A DNA stretch of 40,619 bases from Actinophytocola sp. (GTDB lineage: Bacteria > Actinomycetota > Actinomycetes > Mycobacteriales > Pseudonocardiaceae): NCBI GenBank assembly GCA_009377395.1, contig WHUB01000030.1:3793-44411 (forward strand), written 5' to 3'. Position numbers and translations under genes: made by a program. Every line of letters begins with the position of its first letter. The first letter of the stretch is position 1. Below the pieces are notes generated by a model, which was not told the origin of the DNA, did no database searches, and saw only the letters and a program-made list of their open reading frames with translations. Below, one piece after another: positions 22,298 through 30,863 of the stretch.

Positions 22298-23056
22298 CTA
22301 CAGCGACTCGACGACGTCGACCAGCTCGTGGTCCTCGGCGAAGCCCTGGAGCCGTGCCCCGGCGAGGCTCTCCGGCGGGATCACGAGCACCACCTTGCCG
22401 CCGACTCCGGCCGCCGCCGTGGCCACCTCGGAGATGGCCATCGACGCGCCCTCGGTGGCCGCGCCGAGATGGCTGAGGTCGAGCGTCAGCCCCACCACCC
22501 CGCCACAGGTGGCGGCGAGCAGCTGCCTGCGCAGCAGCGTCGCGGCGTAGTCGGGGACGTCGCCCCACACCCGCACCACGACCCCGTCGCGGTTGCCGCC
22601 GATCGCGATCCGGTGCACGCCCCGGTTGCGCCCTGACCCGTCGCTGCCGTTCGCGATGTCCAGTTCGAGGGTGACCACGGTGCCCAGCGCGGAGTGCTCG
22701 ATGAGCACCCGGTCGACGCACTCCTGCATCATCAGCACGCCGCGGCCGCCGAAGCCGTGACCGGGATCGGCCGGCTTCCAGCGGCCCTCGTCGACCACCG
22801 TCAGCACCACCTCGTCCCCCCGGTGCTGCCCGGAGACGCGCACCTGCCCTGCCGGTCCGTCCCGGTAGGCGTGCGTCATCGCGTTGGTGATCGCCTCGTT
22901 GAGGGCGAGCAGCGCGCGCTCGACCCCGTCCGGCGGGCAGGAAGTGTGCCGGAACCAGCGCGCGAGCCGGTCACGCAGCCACGGCAGTCGCTGTGGCTCC
23001 GCCAGCACCTCGACGTCGAGGTGATGCGGGTGCGTGTGCTCGCCGGTCAGCTCCAC
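22298..23056 (-). CDS. Fused RsbW-like anti-sigma ATPase and STAS domain protein
   Basis: 252 residues from GTG 23056, with GGGAGG upstream. Residues ~10-135 are a HATPase_c_2 domain: N box LNEAITNAMTHAYRD, VVDEGRW, G1 box DPGHGFGGRGVLMM. Residues ~150-252 are a STAS domain (VVRVWGDVPDYAATLLRRQL, LTLDLSHLGAATEGASMAI). The serine normally phosphorylated in anti-sigma antagonists (D-x-S) aligns with DLSHLG, so the protein carries a kinase and an antagonist-like domain in one chain. It may sense or set the activity of a sigma-B/F-type factor. It has its own sigma-B-like promoter, suggesting feedback. No sigma gene is in the window. Confidence 0.85.
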   Translation of the reverse strand: MELTGEHTHPHHLDVEVLAEPQRLPWLRDRLARWFRHTSCPPDGVERALLALNEAITNAMTHAYRDGPAGQVRVSGQHRGDEVVLTVVDEGRWKPADPGHGFGGRGVLMMQECVDRVLIEHSALGTVVTLELDIANGSDGSGRNRGVHRIAIGGNRDGVVVRVWGDVPDYAATLLRRQLLAATCGGVVGLTLDLSHLGAATEGASMAISEVATAAAGVGGKVVLVIPPESLAGARLQGFAEDHELVDVVESL

Positions 23057-23115
23057 CAGCGTCCTCCCGCGCTTGCCTGCTCAGTGCACGTGAACCCATC
23101 GTTCATCATGAGCGG

Positions 23116-23140
23116 ATACCGCCTCGCACCCGATTTAAAC
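23116..23140 (-). promoter_or_regulatory. Sigma-B-like promoter for the anti-sigma/STAS gene
   Basis: On the minus strand GTTT (23137-23140), 15 bases, CGGTAT (23116-23121): one mismatch to GNNT-N14-16-GGGTAY. The start would be about 50 bases ahead of GTG 23056. Confidence 0.45.
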
Positions 23141-23160
23141 AACGGTGACCGTTACGTAAC
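23141..23160. promoter_or_regulatory. Double palindrome, candidate operator
   Basis: AACGGT-G-ACCGTT (23141-23153) overlaps the perfect palindrome GTTACGTAAC (23151-23160). It abuts the -35 of the minus-strand sigma-B-like promoter and lies 260 bases before parE. The cognate regulator is unknown. Confidence 0.4.
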
Positions 23161-23420
23161 AAGGTCCCAAATGGCCAGCCGATATCAGCAGGTAAACACA
23201 CGTGCTCGGCGGTATCAACCGCGCGGCGGGGGAGAACCGCGCCACCCCTGGTCGCGAGGCTGCGTCCGGGACGGTACACACTGTGTGCCCGACCGGATAC
23301 GGTCGAATTACGACGAGGAACACAAGCCCAAATGCATCGATCAGCGGCTTACCCTCGCTACCCTGCCTTAGCAGCGGACGACCGCCATCTGACCGCAGCA
23401 CGATTTTCGGAGAAGGATCT

Positions 23421-26400
23421 GTGACCGCTCTCGCCGAGGACCTGTACGGGGCTGACGACCTCACCCACCTGGAAGGGCTGGAAGCCGTCCGCAAGCGGCC
23501 CGGCATGTACATCGGGTCCACCGACAGCAGGGGCATCAACCATCTGTTCGCCGAGATCGTCGACAACGCCACCGATGAGGGCGTCGCGGGCCACGCGAGC
23601 AACGTCGTGGTGACGCTGCACGCCGATGGCAGCGTGCAGGTCGACGACGACGGCAGGGGCATTCCCACCGACGTGCACGCCAAGTCGGGATTGTCCGGCG
23701 TGGAGCTGGTGCTGACCAAGCTGCACGCCGGCGGCAAGTTCGGCGGCTCGGGCTACAAGGCGTCCGGTGGCCTGCACGGTGTCGGCGCGTCGGCGGTCAA
23801 CGCGTTGTCACACCGGTTCGACGTCACCGTCAAGCGCGGCGGCAAGGTGCAGGAGCTCTCGTTCGCGCGCGGCGTGCCCGGCGTGTTCGACGGTCAGGGG
23901 CCGAAGGCGAAGTTCAGCAAGCAGGCCGGGCTGCGGCTGGTGCGCAAGATGAAGCGCGGCGAGTCGACCGGCACCTCGATCCGCTACTGGCACGACTCGC
24001 GCTACTTCGAGTCCGGCGCCGAGCTCGACCTGGAGATCGTGCGCGCGAAGCTGCGCAACACCGCGTTCCTGGTGCCGGGCGTGACATACGTGCTGCGCAC
24101 CGCGGTCGAGGGCGAGATCAACGAGGAGACGTTCCACTACCCCGACGGCCTCGCCGACATGGTCGACTTCCTCGCGCCGAGCGGCGAGAAGCCGGTGTGC
24201 GACACGCTGCTGATCACCGGCGAGGGCACGTACAAGGAGAACGCCGCCGACGACAACGGCGTCATGCGGTCCAATGTGGAGCGTCACGCCGAGGTCGAGA
24301 TCGCGATGCGCTGGGGAACCGGCTACGAGCGCATCGTCGAGTGCTTCAGCAACACCATCCGCAACGTCCACGGCGGCACCCACCGCAAAGGCTTCGACCG
24401 GGCACTGACCCGCTCGCTGCAGGACGCCATCGGCAAGACTCGCGGCCTGCTCAAGCCCAAGGAGGACCCGCCGACACTCGACGACGTGCTCGAAGGCATG
24501 ACCGCCGTGATCCACGTGCGCACCCCCGAGCCGCAGTTCACCTCGCAGACCAAGGACGAGCTGTCCACCGCGGGCGTCACCAAGGTGGTGCAGCAGGTCG
24601 TCGAGAAGGAGATCAAGGCGTGGGTCTCGGCCCGCAAGACCAAGACCGAGGCCAAGACGGTGCTGCAGAAGATCGTCGACGCCGCCCGGGTGCGGCTGAT
24701 CCAGAAGCAGCAGAAGGACGCCGCCCGCCGCAAGACCGCGCTCGAAGGCGCGTCGATGCCGTCGAAGCTGGTCGACTGCCGCACCACCGGCGTCGCCCGC
24801 AGTGAGCTGTTTCTGGTGGAGGGCGATTCGGCCCTCGGCTGCTTTACCGGAGACACCCGTGTCGCCCTCGCCTCGGGTGAGTCGAGGACGTTCGCCGAAC
24901 TCGCCGCCGACTGGCAGAACGGCGTCACGCACTACGGATACACGACGAACAAGGCCGGTCGCGTGGTGATCGCACCACTCGTCGAGCCGCGCATGACCAA
25001 GCGTGACGCGCCACTCGTGCGCGTCACGCTGGACGATGGCGAGTCGGTTCGCTGCACGCCGGACCATCTCTTCCGGCTGCGCGACGGCTCGTATCGGCGT
25101 GCGGACGCCCTCCGGCCAGGCGACTCGCTGATGCCGCTGTACCGATCGGTGTCCGCCAAGGCCGACGGTGACAAGCTCGACGGCTACGAGCGCGTGTGGA
25201 TGAACGATCGCGACGAGTGGGTTTACACCCACTACCTCGCGGATGCCTACAACGTCCGGAAGGGCCTCGACAGCGCCGAGAACGGCACCGTGCGTCACCA
25301 CATCGACGTCAACAAGCGCAACAACGATCCGCGCAACATCACGCGGATGACGTGGGAGGACCACGCCGGGTTGCACGCGTCCCTGGTGGGCGAGCACGTG
25401 CACGAGGGCTATCGGGCCTGGCTCGAGAAGGGCGGCCTCGAGTTCAAGTCCGCGATGCTGTCCAAGCAGTGGCAGGATCCCGACTTCCGGGCCGCCTGCC
25501 TGGCGCGTCTCGCCGCCCGCAACAAGGATCCTGAGTTCCGCGAGCGGATCGAGCAAGGCTTCCAGGACTGGTACGCCTCCTTGTCCGGCAAGGAGAAGGC
25601 GGCCTACGTGGAGCGGATGCGTCAGCTGCAGGCGGACTACTGGCAGCACACAGAACACCGGGCTGACGCAGCCGAGCGCGTGCGGATCTTCTTCGCCAAG
25701 CCAGGACGTCGGGAGGAGTGGAGCCAACGCTCGCGGGAGCAGTGGGCCGACGGGAACTTGCGCGCATGGCGGTCGGCGGAGACCACCCGACAGTTCTCCG
25801 ACCCTGCCGAGCGGGAACGGCAACGCCAGGCCGTGCGGAGCTGGCACGAGAAGAACCCGGAGTTCGGGCAGCGGCATTCGCTTCGCATGAAGCTACGCAT
25901 GCTGGACCCCGAGACCGAACACCTGGCGAAAGTCCAAGCGGGCCGGGCACGGTACGTCGCGACCGTGCCGCGAGCGGAGCGGGTGGCGCAGCAGAACGAA
26001 GGGCGCCGAACCGCGGCGTTGAAGCGGGTGGCCGCGCTGTCCGCAGTGCCGGATGACGAGCTCGCGACTGCGTACGATGCCGAACGTCTGCGGATAGCGC
26101 GTACGGGACTTCGCTTCGCCCGGCTACTCGACCACTACGACGGCGACTACGCCAAGCTGCGCCAGGCGGCCGCGAACGTCAACCACACCGTCGCTGCGGT
26201 AGAGCCGTTGCCGGAAACCGAGGACGTCTACGACCTGACCGTCGAGGGCTATCACAACTTCGCGCTCGAGGCGGGCGTCTTCGTGCACAACAGCGCCCGC
26301 ATGGCGCGAGTCTCGGAGTATCAGGCGTTGCTGCCGCTGCGGGGCAAGATCCTCAACGTGCAGAAGGCCAGCCTGTCCGACGCGCTGAAGAACGCCGAGA

Positions 26401-26930
26401 TCACCTCGATCGTGCAGGTGCTCGGCGCCGGCACCGGCCGAACGTTCGACGTCGCCTCGATGCGCTACGGCCGCATCATCCTGATGGCCGATGCCGACGT
26501 CGACGGCTCGCACATCAGGACGTTGCTGATCACGCTGTTCGCGCGCTACATGCGACCGGTGATCGCCGAGGGCAGGCTGTACGCCGCGATGCCGCCGCTG
26601 CACAAGGTGATGACCAAGGGCCGCAACCCGGAAACGCACTACACCTTCACCCAGCGCGAGATGGAGGACACCTTCGCGCGGCTGGAGCGAGAGGGCAAGC
26701 AGATCGTCACGCCGGTGCCCCGCTTCAAGGGCCTCGGCGAGATGGACGCCGACGAGCTGTGGGAGACCACGATGAACCCCGCCACCCGCTCGGTGCGGCG
26801 TATCACCCTCGACGACGCCGACGCGGCGGAGACCGCGCTGGAACTGCTCATGGGCGAGAAGGTCGAGCCGAGGCGGAACTGGCTGGTCGAGTCGTCGGCG
26901 CGGGTCGACAAGGCCGCCATCGACATCTGA
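23421..26930 (+). CDS. parE: Type IIA topoisomerase B subunit (ParE/GyrB-like) interrupted by an intein
   Basis: 1169 residues from GTG 23421 (Shine-Dalgarno GGAGAAGG), of which 685 remain after removal of the 484-residue intein. GHKL ATPase: E45 and N49 in EIVDNATDEG, DDDGRGIP, GGLHGVGASAVNALS. TOPRIM: VEGDSALG at 466-473, then after the intein SARMARVSEYQALLPLRGKILN, DADVDGSHIRTLL and RFKGLGEMDADELWETTMNP. Functional enzyme requires protein splicing because the intein splits the metal-binding EGDSA motif region. It pairs with the A subunit 31 bases downstream. The lack of dnaA/recF neighbours and of a GyrA box in its partner point to a second enzyme (topoisomerase IV-like) rather than housekeeping gyrase. 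Confidence 0.93.
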   Translation: MTALAEDLYGADDLTHLEGLEAVRKRPGMYIGSTDSRGINHLFAEIVDNATDEGVAGHASNVVVTLHADGSVQVDDDGRGIPTDVHAKSGLSGVELVLTKLHAGGKFGGSGYKASGGLHGVGASAVNALSHRFDVTVKRGGKVQELSFARGVPGVFDGQGPKAKFSKQAGLRLVRKMKRGESTGTSIRYWHDSRYFESGAELDLEIVRAKLRNTAFLVPGVTYVLRTAVEGEINEETFHYPDGLADMVDFLAPSGEKPVCDTLLITGEGTYKENAADDNGVMRSNVERHAEVEIAMRWGTGYERIVECFSNTIRNVHGGTHRKGFDRALTRSLQDAIGKTRGLLKPKEDPPTLDDVLEGMTAVIHVRTPEPQFTSQTKDELSTAGVTKVVQQVVEKEIKAWVSARKTKTEAKTVLQKIVDAARVRLIQKQQKDAARRKTALEGASMPSKLVDCRTTGVARSELFLVEGDSALGCFTGDTRVALASGESRTFAELAADWQNGVTHYGYTTNKAGRVVIAPLVEPRMTKRDAPLVRVTLDDGESVRCTPDHLFRLRDGSYRRADALRPGDSLMPLYRSVSAKADGDKLDGYERVWMNDRDEWVYTHYLADAYNVRKGLDSAENGTVRHHIDVNKRNNDPRNITRMTWEDHAGLHASLVGEHVHEGYRAWLEKGGLEFKSAMLSKQWQDPDFRAACLARLAARNKDPEFRERIEQGFQDWYASLSGKEKAAYVERMRQLQADYWQHTEHRADAAERVRIFFAKPGRREEWSQRSREQWADGNLRAWRSAETTRQFSDPAERERQRQAVRSWHEKNPEFGQRHSLRMKLRMLDPETEHLAKVQAGRARYVATVPRAERVAQQNEGRRTAALKRVAALSAVPDDELATAYDAERLRIARTGLRFARLLDHYDGDYAKLRQAAANVNHTVAAVEPLPETEDVYDLTVEGYHNFALEAGVFVHNSARMARVSEYQALLPLRGKILNVQKASLSDALKNAEITSIVQVLGAGTGRTFDVASMRYGRIILMADADVDGSHIRTLLITLFARYMRPVIAEGRLYAAMPPLHKVMTKGRNPETHYTFTQREMEDTFARLEREGKQIVTPVPRFKGLGEMDADELWETTMNPATRSVRRITLDDADAAETALELLMGEKVEPRRNWLVESSARVDKAAIDI
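24840..26291 (+). other. Intein with HNH homing endonuclease inside parE
   Basis: 484 residues, precursor residues 474-957. Block A is CFTGDTRVAL (Cys1), block B VRCTPDHLF (T73, H76), block F DVYDLTVEGYHNFALEAGVF and block G FVHN (H483, N484), followed by Ser+1 of the extein. An HNH endonuclease lies near intein residues 150-180 (HHIDVNKRNNDPRN, then WEDHAGLHA). Residues ~205-350 contain several W.D..FR-type helical repeats. The insertion point, after EGDSA-x-G and before SA, is that of the cyanobacterial GyrB intein, whose block A and RDGSY-DSLMPL segments this one resembles. All splicing residues are present, so it should splice. Confidence 0.95.
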
Positions 26931-26961
26931 GCACTGCACCACAGCAAGGAGTTCGTCCACC

Positions 26962-29448
26962 ATGGCACGCCGCAAAGGCACCGTCACCCGAGTCGATCCC
27001 GCCGCCTTCGACAACGCGGGCGCGCAGGTCTTCGAGAATCCGGTGAAGTCCGAGATCGAAGACTCCTATTTGGAGTACGCGTACTCGGTCATCCACTCCC
27101 GCGCGCTGCCGGACGCGCGCGACGGCCTCAAGCCGGTGCACCGCCGGATCTTGTTCTCCATGAACGAGAACGGCTACCGGCCAAACCACGCCTACGTGAA
27201 GTCGTCCCGCGTCGTCGGCGACGTCATGGGCCGCTACCACCCGCACGGCGACACCGCGATCTACGACGCGATGGTGCGGCTGGCGCAGGACTTCTCGATG
27301 AACGTCCCGCTGATCGACCCGCACGGCAACTTCGGCAGCCCAGACGACGGACCGGCCGCGAGCCGTTACACCGAAGCCCGCCTCTCCCCCGAGGCCATGC
27401 TGCTGGTCGGTGAGCTGGGTGAGGACACCGTCGACTTCCGGCCGAACTACGACGGCTCGCTGGACGAACCGACGGTGCTGCCGGCGGCGTTCCCGAACCT
27501 GCTCGTCAACGGCACGTCCGGCATCGCGGTCGGCATGGCGACCAACATGATCCCGCACAACATGGGCGAGGTCATCAATGCCGCCCGGCACCTGATCGAG
27601 CACCCCGACGCCTCGCTGGACGAGCTGATGCGGTTCGTGCCGGGCCCCGACCTGCCGACCGGCGGCACGCTGCTCGGCCTGGACGAGGTTCGCAAGGCGT
27701 ACGAGACCGGCCGGGGCGTCGTGCGGATGCGGGCCAAGGTCGAGACCGGTCCGCTGGAGGGCAGCCGGGGCCGCCAGGCCATCACGATCACCGAGCTGCC
27801 CTACGCCGTCGGCCCGGAGAAGATCATCGAGAAGATCACCGACGAGGTGGGCAAGTCCAAGCGGCTGACCGGGATCGCCGACGTCAAGGACCTCACCGAC
27901 CGGGAAAACGGCACCCGGGTCGTCATCGAGTGCAAGGTGGGTGTCAACCCGCAGGCGCTGCTGGCCGACCTGTACCGGCTCACGCCGATGGAGCAGTCGT
28001 TCGGCATCAACAACCTGGTGCTCGTCGACGGCACGCCGCACACGCTCGGCCTCAAGCAGCTGCTCGAAGTCTTCCTGAAGCACCGCTACGAGGTCGTCAC
28101 CCGCCGCACCCGCTACCGCCGCCGCAAGCGGGAGGAGCGGCTGCATCTGGTCGAGGGCCTGCTCAAGGCGTTGCTCGACATCGACAAGGTGATCAAGCTG
28201 ATCCGGGGCAGCGAGAACGCCAAGGCCGCGCGCGAGGGCCTGATGACGCAGTTCAAACTCTCCGAGATCCAAGCGAACTACATCCTCGACACGCCGCTGC
28301 GCAGGCTCACCAAGTACGACAAGCTGGAGCTCGACGCCGAGCACGACCGGCTGCGCGAGGAGATCGCCGAGCTGTCGAAGATCCTGGACGACGAGTCGGT
28401 GCTCAAGCAGATCGTGTCCGACGAGCTGGCCAAGATCGCCGAGGACTTCGAGACACCGCGCCGCACCGCGCTGATCGACGGCGACCTCAAGGAGGTGCTG
28501 GCGGCGTCCAAGCCCGCCGGTCCGCTCGAGGTCGCCGACGACCCGTGCCAGGTGGTCATGTCGGCGACCGGGTTGGTGGCGCGCACCGCGGCCGAGTCGG
28601 AGGAAGTCAGTGAGAAACGACGGCGTAGCGGCCGGACCAGGCACGACGCCGTCGCGGCCGTCGTGCACACCACGGCTCGCGGCCAGTTCCTGCTGGTGAC
28701 GAGCAGAGGCAGGGCGTTCAAGACCGACGTGCTGCCACTGCCGGTGCTGCCGGAGCAGACCGGCACCGTCTCGCTGCGCGGCGGGATGCCCGCCGCCGAG
28801 CTGGTGCCGATCGACGACGGCGAACGGGTGGTCGGCATCGCCCCGCTCGGCGAGCAGGCTGAGGGCTCTCCCGGGCTCGCGCTCGGCACCCGCAACGGCG
28901 TGGTGAAGGTGTGCACGCCGGACTGGCCGGTGCGCGCGGACGAGTTCGAGGTCATCTCGCTCAAGGACGGCGACGAGGTGGTCGGCGCGAGCTGGCTCAC
29001 CGACGGCGAGGAAGCGCTGGTGTTCGTGTCCACGGCGGCGTCGCTGCTGCGGTTCGACGCCTCGCTGGTGCGGCCGCAGGGGCTCAAGAGCGCGGGCATA
29101 ACGGGCATGAAGCTGACCAAGGACGCGGAGGTGCGGTTCTTCGGCGCGGTGCGCACCGACGATCCCGAGCATGGTGAGCCGCAGGTCGTCACCGCGACCG
29201 GGCAGAGCGTGAAAATGACGCCGTTCGAGGAGTACCCGGCCAAGGGCAGGGCGACCGGCGGGGTGCGGGCGCACCGGTTCCGCGCCGGTGAGGCGGCGCT
29301 GGCGCTGGCCTGGGTCGGCCCGCGTCCGGCGGGCGCGACCGAGAAGGGAGAGCCGGTCGAGCTGCCGGAGCCGGACCCGCGCCGCGACGGCGCGGGGCAC
29401 GCCCACCCCGGCCCCGACGTCATCGGCCACCTCATCGAACGCGCCTGA
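26962..29448 (+). CDS. parC: Type IIA topoisomerase A subunit (ParC/GyrA-like)
   Basis: 828 residues from ATG 26962, with AAGGAG upstream. The breakage-reunion domain is clear: [19 protein letters not shown], quinolone region [20 protein letters not shown] with T98 and D102 at the E. coli Ser83/Asp87 positions, and catalytic Y136 in [11 protein letters not shown] coiled-coil/tower region ([22 protein letters not shown]) follows, then a C-terminal beta-pinwheel of degenerate blades ([44 protein letters not shown]). The QRRGGKG GyrA box needed for negative supercoiling was not found, supporting a topoisomerase IV-like decatenase or relaxase. Followed by repeat array C. Confidence 0.93.
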   Translation: MARRKGTVTRVDPAAFDNAGAQVFENPVKSEIEDSYLEYAYSVIHSRALPDARDGLKPVHRRILFSMNENGYRPNHAYVKSSRVVGDVMGRYHPHGDTAIYDAMVRLAQDFSMNVPLIDPHGNFGSPDDGPAASRYTEARLSPEAMLLVGELGEDTVDFRPNYDGSLDEPTVLPAAFPNLLVNGTSGIAVGMATNMIPHNMGEVINAARHLIEHPDASLDELMRFVPGPDLPTGGTLLGLDEVRKAYETGRGVVRMRAKVETGPLEGSRGRQAITITELPYAVGPEKIIEKITDEVGKSKRLTGIADVKDLTDRENGTRVVIECKVGVNPQALLADLYRLTPMEQSFGINNLVLVDGTPHTLGLKQLLEVFLKHRYEVVTRRTRYRRRKREERLHLVEGLLKALLDIDKVIKLIRGSENAKAAREGLMTQFKLSEIQANYILDTPLRRLTKYDKLELDAEHDRLREEIAELSKILDDESVLKQIVSDELAKIAEDFETPRRTALIDGDLKEVLAASKPAGPLEVADDPCQVVMSATGLVARTAAESEEVSEKRRRSGRTRHDAVAAVVHTTARGQFLLVTSRGRAFKTDVLPLPVLPEQTGTVSLRGGMPAAELVPIDDGERVVGIAPLGEQAEGSPGLALGTRNGVVKVCTPDWPVRADEFEVISLKDGDEVVGASWLTDGEEALVFVSTAASLLRFDASLVRPQGLKSAGITGMKLTKDAEVRFFGAVRTDDPEHGEPQVVTATGQSVKMTPFEEYPAKGRATGGVRAHRFRAGEAALALAWVGPRPAGATEKGEPVELPEPDPRRDGAGHAHPGPDVIGHLIERA

Positions 29449-29462
29449 CCCCCACCCCGAAC

Positions 29463-29580
29463 GCAGAACTCGGCGTCCTGAGTGTGGGACACGACATCGT
29501 GTCCCACACCCGTGCCGTCGTGTCCTGCGTTCGTGCCGCTGTGTCCTGCGCTGACGCCTGCGTGTTCTGCGTTGACGCCC
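29463..29580. repeat. Array C: divergent 21-bp-period repeat (2+4 units)
   Basis: Two leftward cores (29463-29472 and 29484-29493) and four rightward cores (29498-29507, 29519-29528, 29540-29549, 29561-29570), with exact 21-bp spacing inside each half. The centre is a 28-bp palindrome (29482-29509, 13-bp arms). It starts 14 bases after the parC stop and ends 16 bases before the ybaK-like start, so the last unit covers the -35 zone of that gene. Confidence 0.9.
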
Positions 29581-29596
29581 GGTAGGCTGCGCGATC

Positions 29597-30076
29597 ATGG
29601 ACACCACGCTGCATCCGAACGTCGCGCACGTGACCGAGGTGCTCGCCGCGCACGGCGTCGCGGGCCGTCCGCACGTCTTCACGGAGCCGGTGCCGACCGC
29701 GACGGCAGCCGCCGAGCAGCTCGGCGTCGAGGTCGGCGCCATAGCCAACAGCCTCATCTTCGACGCCGACGGCGAGGCGGTGCTGATCCTGGCCAGCGGC
29801 GCGCACCGGGTCGACACCGACCGGTGCGCGGCGCTGCTCGGCGTGCCGTCGTTGCGCCGCGCGAAGCCGGACTTCGTCAAGCACGCCACCGGTCAGCGCG
29901 TCGGCGGCGTCGCCCCGGTGGGACACCCTGCGCCGCTGCGCACGCTGGTGGACGTCTGGCTGCGCGAACATCCGGCCGTGTGGTGCGGCGCGGGCGAGCC
30001 CAGCGCGGTGTTCCCGACGACGTTCGACGAGCTGGTGCGGATCACCGGCGGCACCCCGGCGGACGTCGGTGACTGA
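29597..30076 (+). CDS. YbaK/EbsC-family aminoacyl-tRNA deacylase-like protein
   Basis: 159 residues from ATG 29597. No Shine-Dalgarno site is seen; TAGGCT at 29583-29588 would give a near-leaderless transcript. Family signatures: PTATAAAEQLGVEVGAIANSLIFDADGEAVLILASG, VDTDRCAALLGV, ATGQRVGGVAPVGHPAP and the closing ITGGTPADV loop. YbaK/ProX enzymes hydrolyse mischarged Cys- or Ala-tRNAPro using a conserved lysine, often in 'KSL'; here the position reads NSL, as in one actinobacterial branch. Editing activity is therefore uncertain. Free-standing, no operon partner. Confidence 0.88.
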   Translation: MDTTLHPNVAHVTEVLAAHGVAGRPHVFTEPVPTATAAAEQLGVEVGAIANSLIFDADGEAVLILASGAHRVDTDRCAALLGVPSLRRAKPDFVKHATGQRVGGVAPVGHPAPLRTLVDVWLREHPAVWCGAGEPSAVFPTTFDELVRITGGTPADVGD

Positions 30077-30091
30077 GCGACCCGGCCCGGG

Positions 30092-30115
30092 TACACTCAA
30101 GATATCGAAACGATA
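30092..30115 (+). promoter_or_regulatory. Promoter with overlapping inverted repeat before the CPBP protease gene
   Basis: TACACT (30092-30097) is a good -10, and the inverted repeat TATCG-AAA-CGATA (30103-30115) sits on the expected start point. A dimeric repressor binding there would block initiation. The regulator is unknown. Confidence 0.5.
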
Positions 30116-30181
30116 ACGACACGCCCCGCCACCGGCAGGCAGAAGACGTCACCCACGCCACTGCGGCGCGGGCTCGTCGTC

Positions 30182-30856
30182 GTGGTGACGCTCATGCTGC
30201 TCGTCGCCGTCAACCTCGTCACCTCCTTCGGCCCGGCCAAGATCGGGCTGGTCGCGGGACCCGCCGTCGCCGTCGTACTGGTCGGCCTCGCCCGCCGGAT
30301 GGGTCTGACCTGGCACGACCTCGGGCTGAGCAGACACACCTGGCGCAAGGGCGCCGTCTACGGCGGCGGGGCGCTGCTCGTGGTCGGTGCGGTCTACGGC
30401 ATCGGACTGCTGCTGCCGCTGACCCGAACGGCGTTTCTCGACGTCCGCTACGACATCGCGATCGGGTCGGCGCTGTTCCTCGCACTGGTGCTGATCCCGA
30501 TCAAGACGGTGATCCTGGAAGAAGTCGCCTTCCGCGGGGTGTTGATCGGGCTGTTCCGGCGCCCGTTCGGCGCGGCGTGGGCTGCCGGCGTGTCGTCGGT
30601 CCTGTTCGGACTGTGGCACATCCTGCCCGCGCTCGGCCTCGACAACCAGAACACTGCGGTCGACGCCGCAGCGGGCCCGGGCTCGCAGCTGCTGGTCGTG
30701 GCCGGGGTGGTCGTCTTCACCACCGTGGCTGGGATACTGTTCGCCGAGCTACGTCGGCGCAGCGGCAGCATCCTCGCCTCGGTGGGCATGCACTGGGCCA
30801 CCAACGGCCTCGGCGTGCTGCTGTCCTCGGTGCTGTGGGCGGCCAAGGCGGTCTGA
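30182..30856 (+). CDS. CPBP (CAAX/Abi) family intramembrane metalloprotease
   Basis: 224 residues from GTG 30182; GTG 30185 and ATG 30194 are alternatives and none has a ribosome-binding site. The frame stays open upstream past the promoter but offers no ATG/GTG/TTG. Several membrane helices are evident (VTLMLLVAVNLV, GLVAGPAVAVVLVGLA, VYGGGALLVVGAVYGIGLLL, ALFLALVLIPI). The protease motifs are complete: ILEEVAFRG (EExxxR), FGLWH and HWATNG (HxxxN/B). Bacterial members process membrane or prenylated substrates or give bacteriocin self-immunity; the substrate is unknown here. Confidence 0.87.
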   Translation: MVTLMLLVAVNLVTSFGPAKIGLVAGPAVAVVLVGLARRMGLTWHDLGLSRHTWRKGAVYGGGALLVVGAVYGIGLLLPLTRTAFLDVRYDIAIGSALFLALVLIPIKTVILEEVAFRGVLIGLFRRPFGAAWAAGVSSVLFGLWHILPALGLDNQNTAVDAAAGPGSQLLVVAGVVVFTTVAGILFAELRRRSGSILASVGMHWATNGLGVLLSSVLWAAKAV

Positions 30857-30863
30857 GCGCCGC

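Larger units (their letters stand above)
23057..23420. other. 364-bp divergent control region between the anti-sigma/STAS gene and parE
   Basis: It holds a sigma-B-like promoter on the minus strand (23116-23140), an adjoining palindrome pair (23141-23160), an inverted repeat ACACA-CTG-TGTG near 23276, and an A/T-richer stretch 23130-23210. No RNA gene is recognised and no clear -35/-10 pair for parE was found. The parE Shine-Dalgarno GGAGAAGG is just before 23421. Confidence 0.5.

Noticed and set aside
23808..25877. 689-residue minus-strand frame opposite parE and its intein
   Set aside because: Crosses the intein boundary on the opposite strand and has no recognisable domain.
25440..25900. 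Independent gene inside the intein
   Set aside because: It is in frame with ParE and flanked by complete splicing blocks; it is the intein's endonuclease/DNA-binding region.
23421..29448. Housekeeping gyrBA
   Set aside because: The A subunit lacks a visible GyrA box and no dnaA/dnaN/recF genes flank the pair; a second topoisomerase (ParE/ParC-like) fits better, though only the rest of the genome can prove it.
29463..29580. CRISPR array
   Set aside because: Period is only 21 bp, units occur in both orientations, spacers are near-constant, and no cas gene is present.
26848..29889. 1013-residue minus-strand frame opposite parC
   Set aside because: Antisense shadow of a conserved gene; no domain signatures, strongly biased composition.
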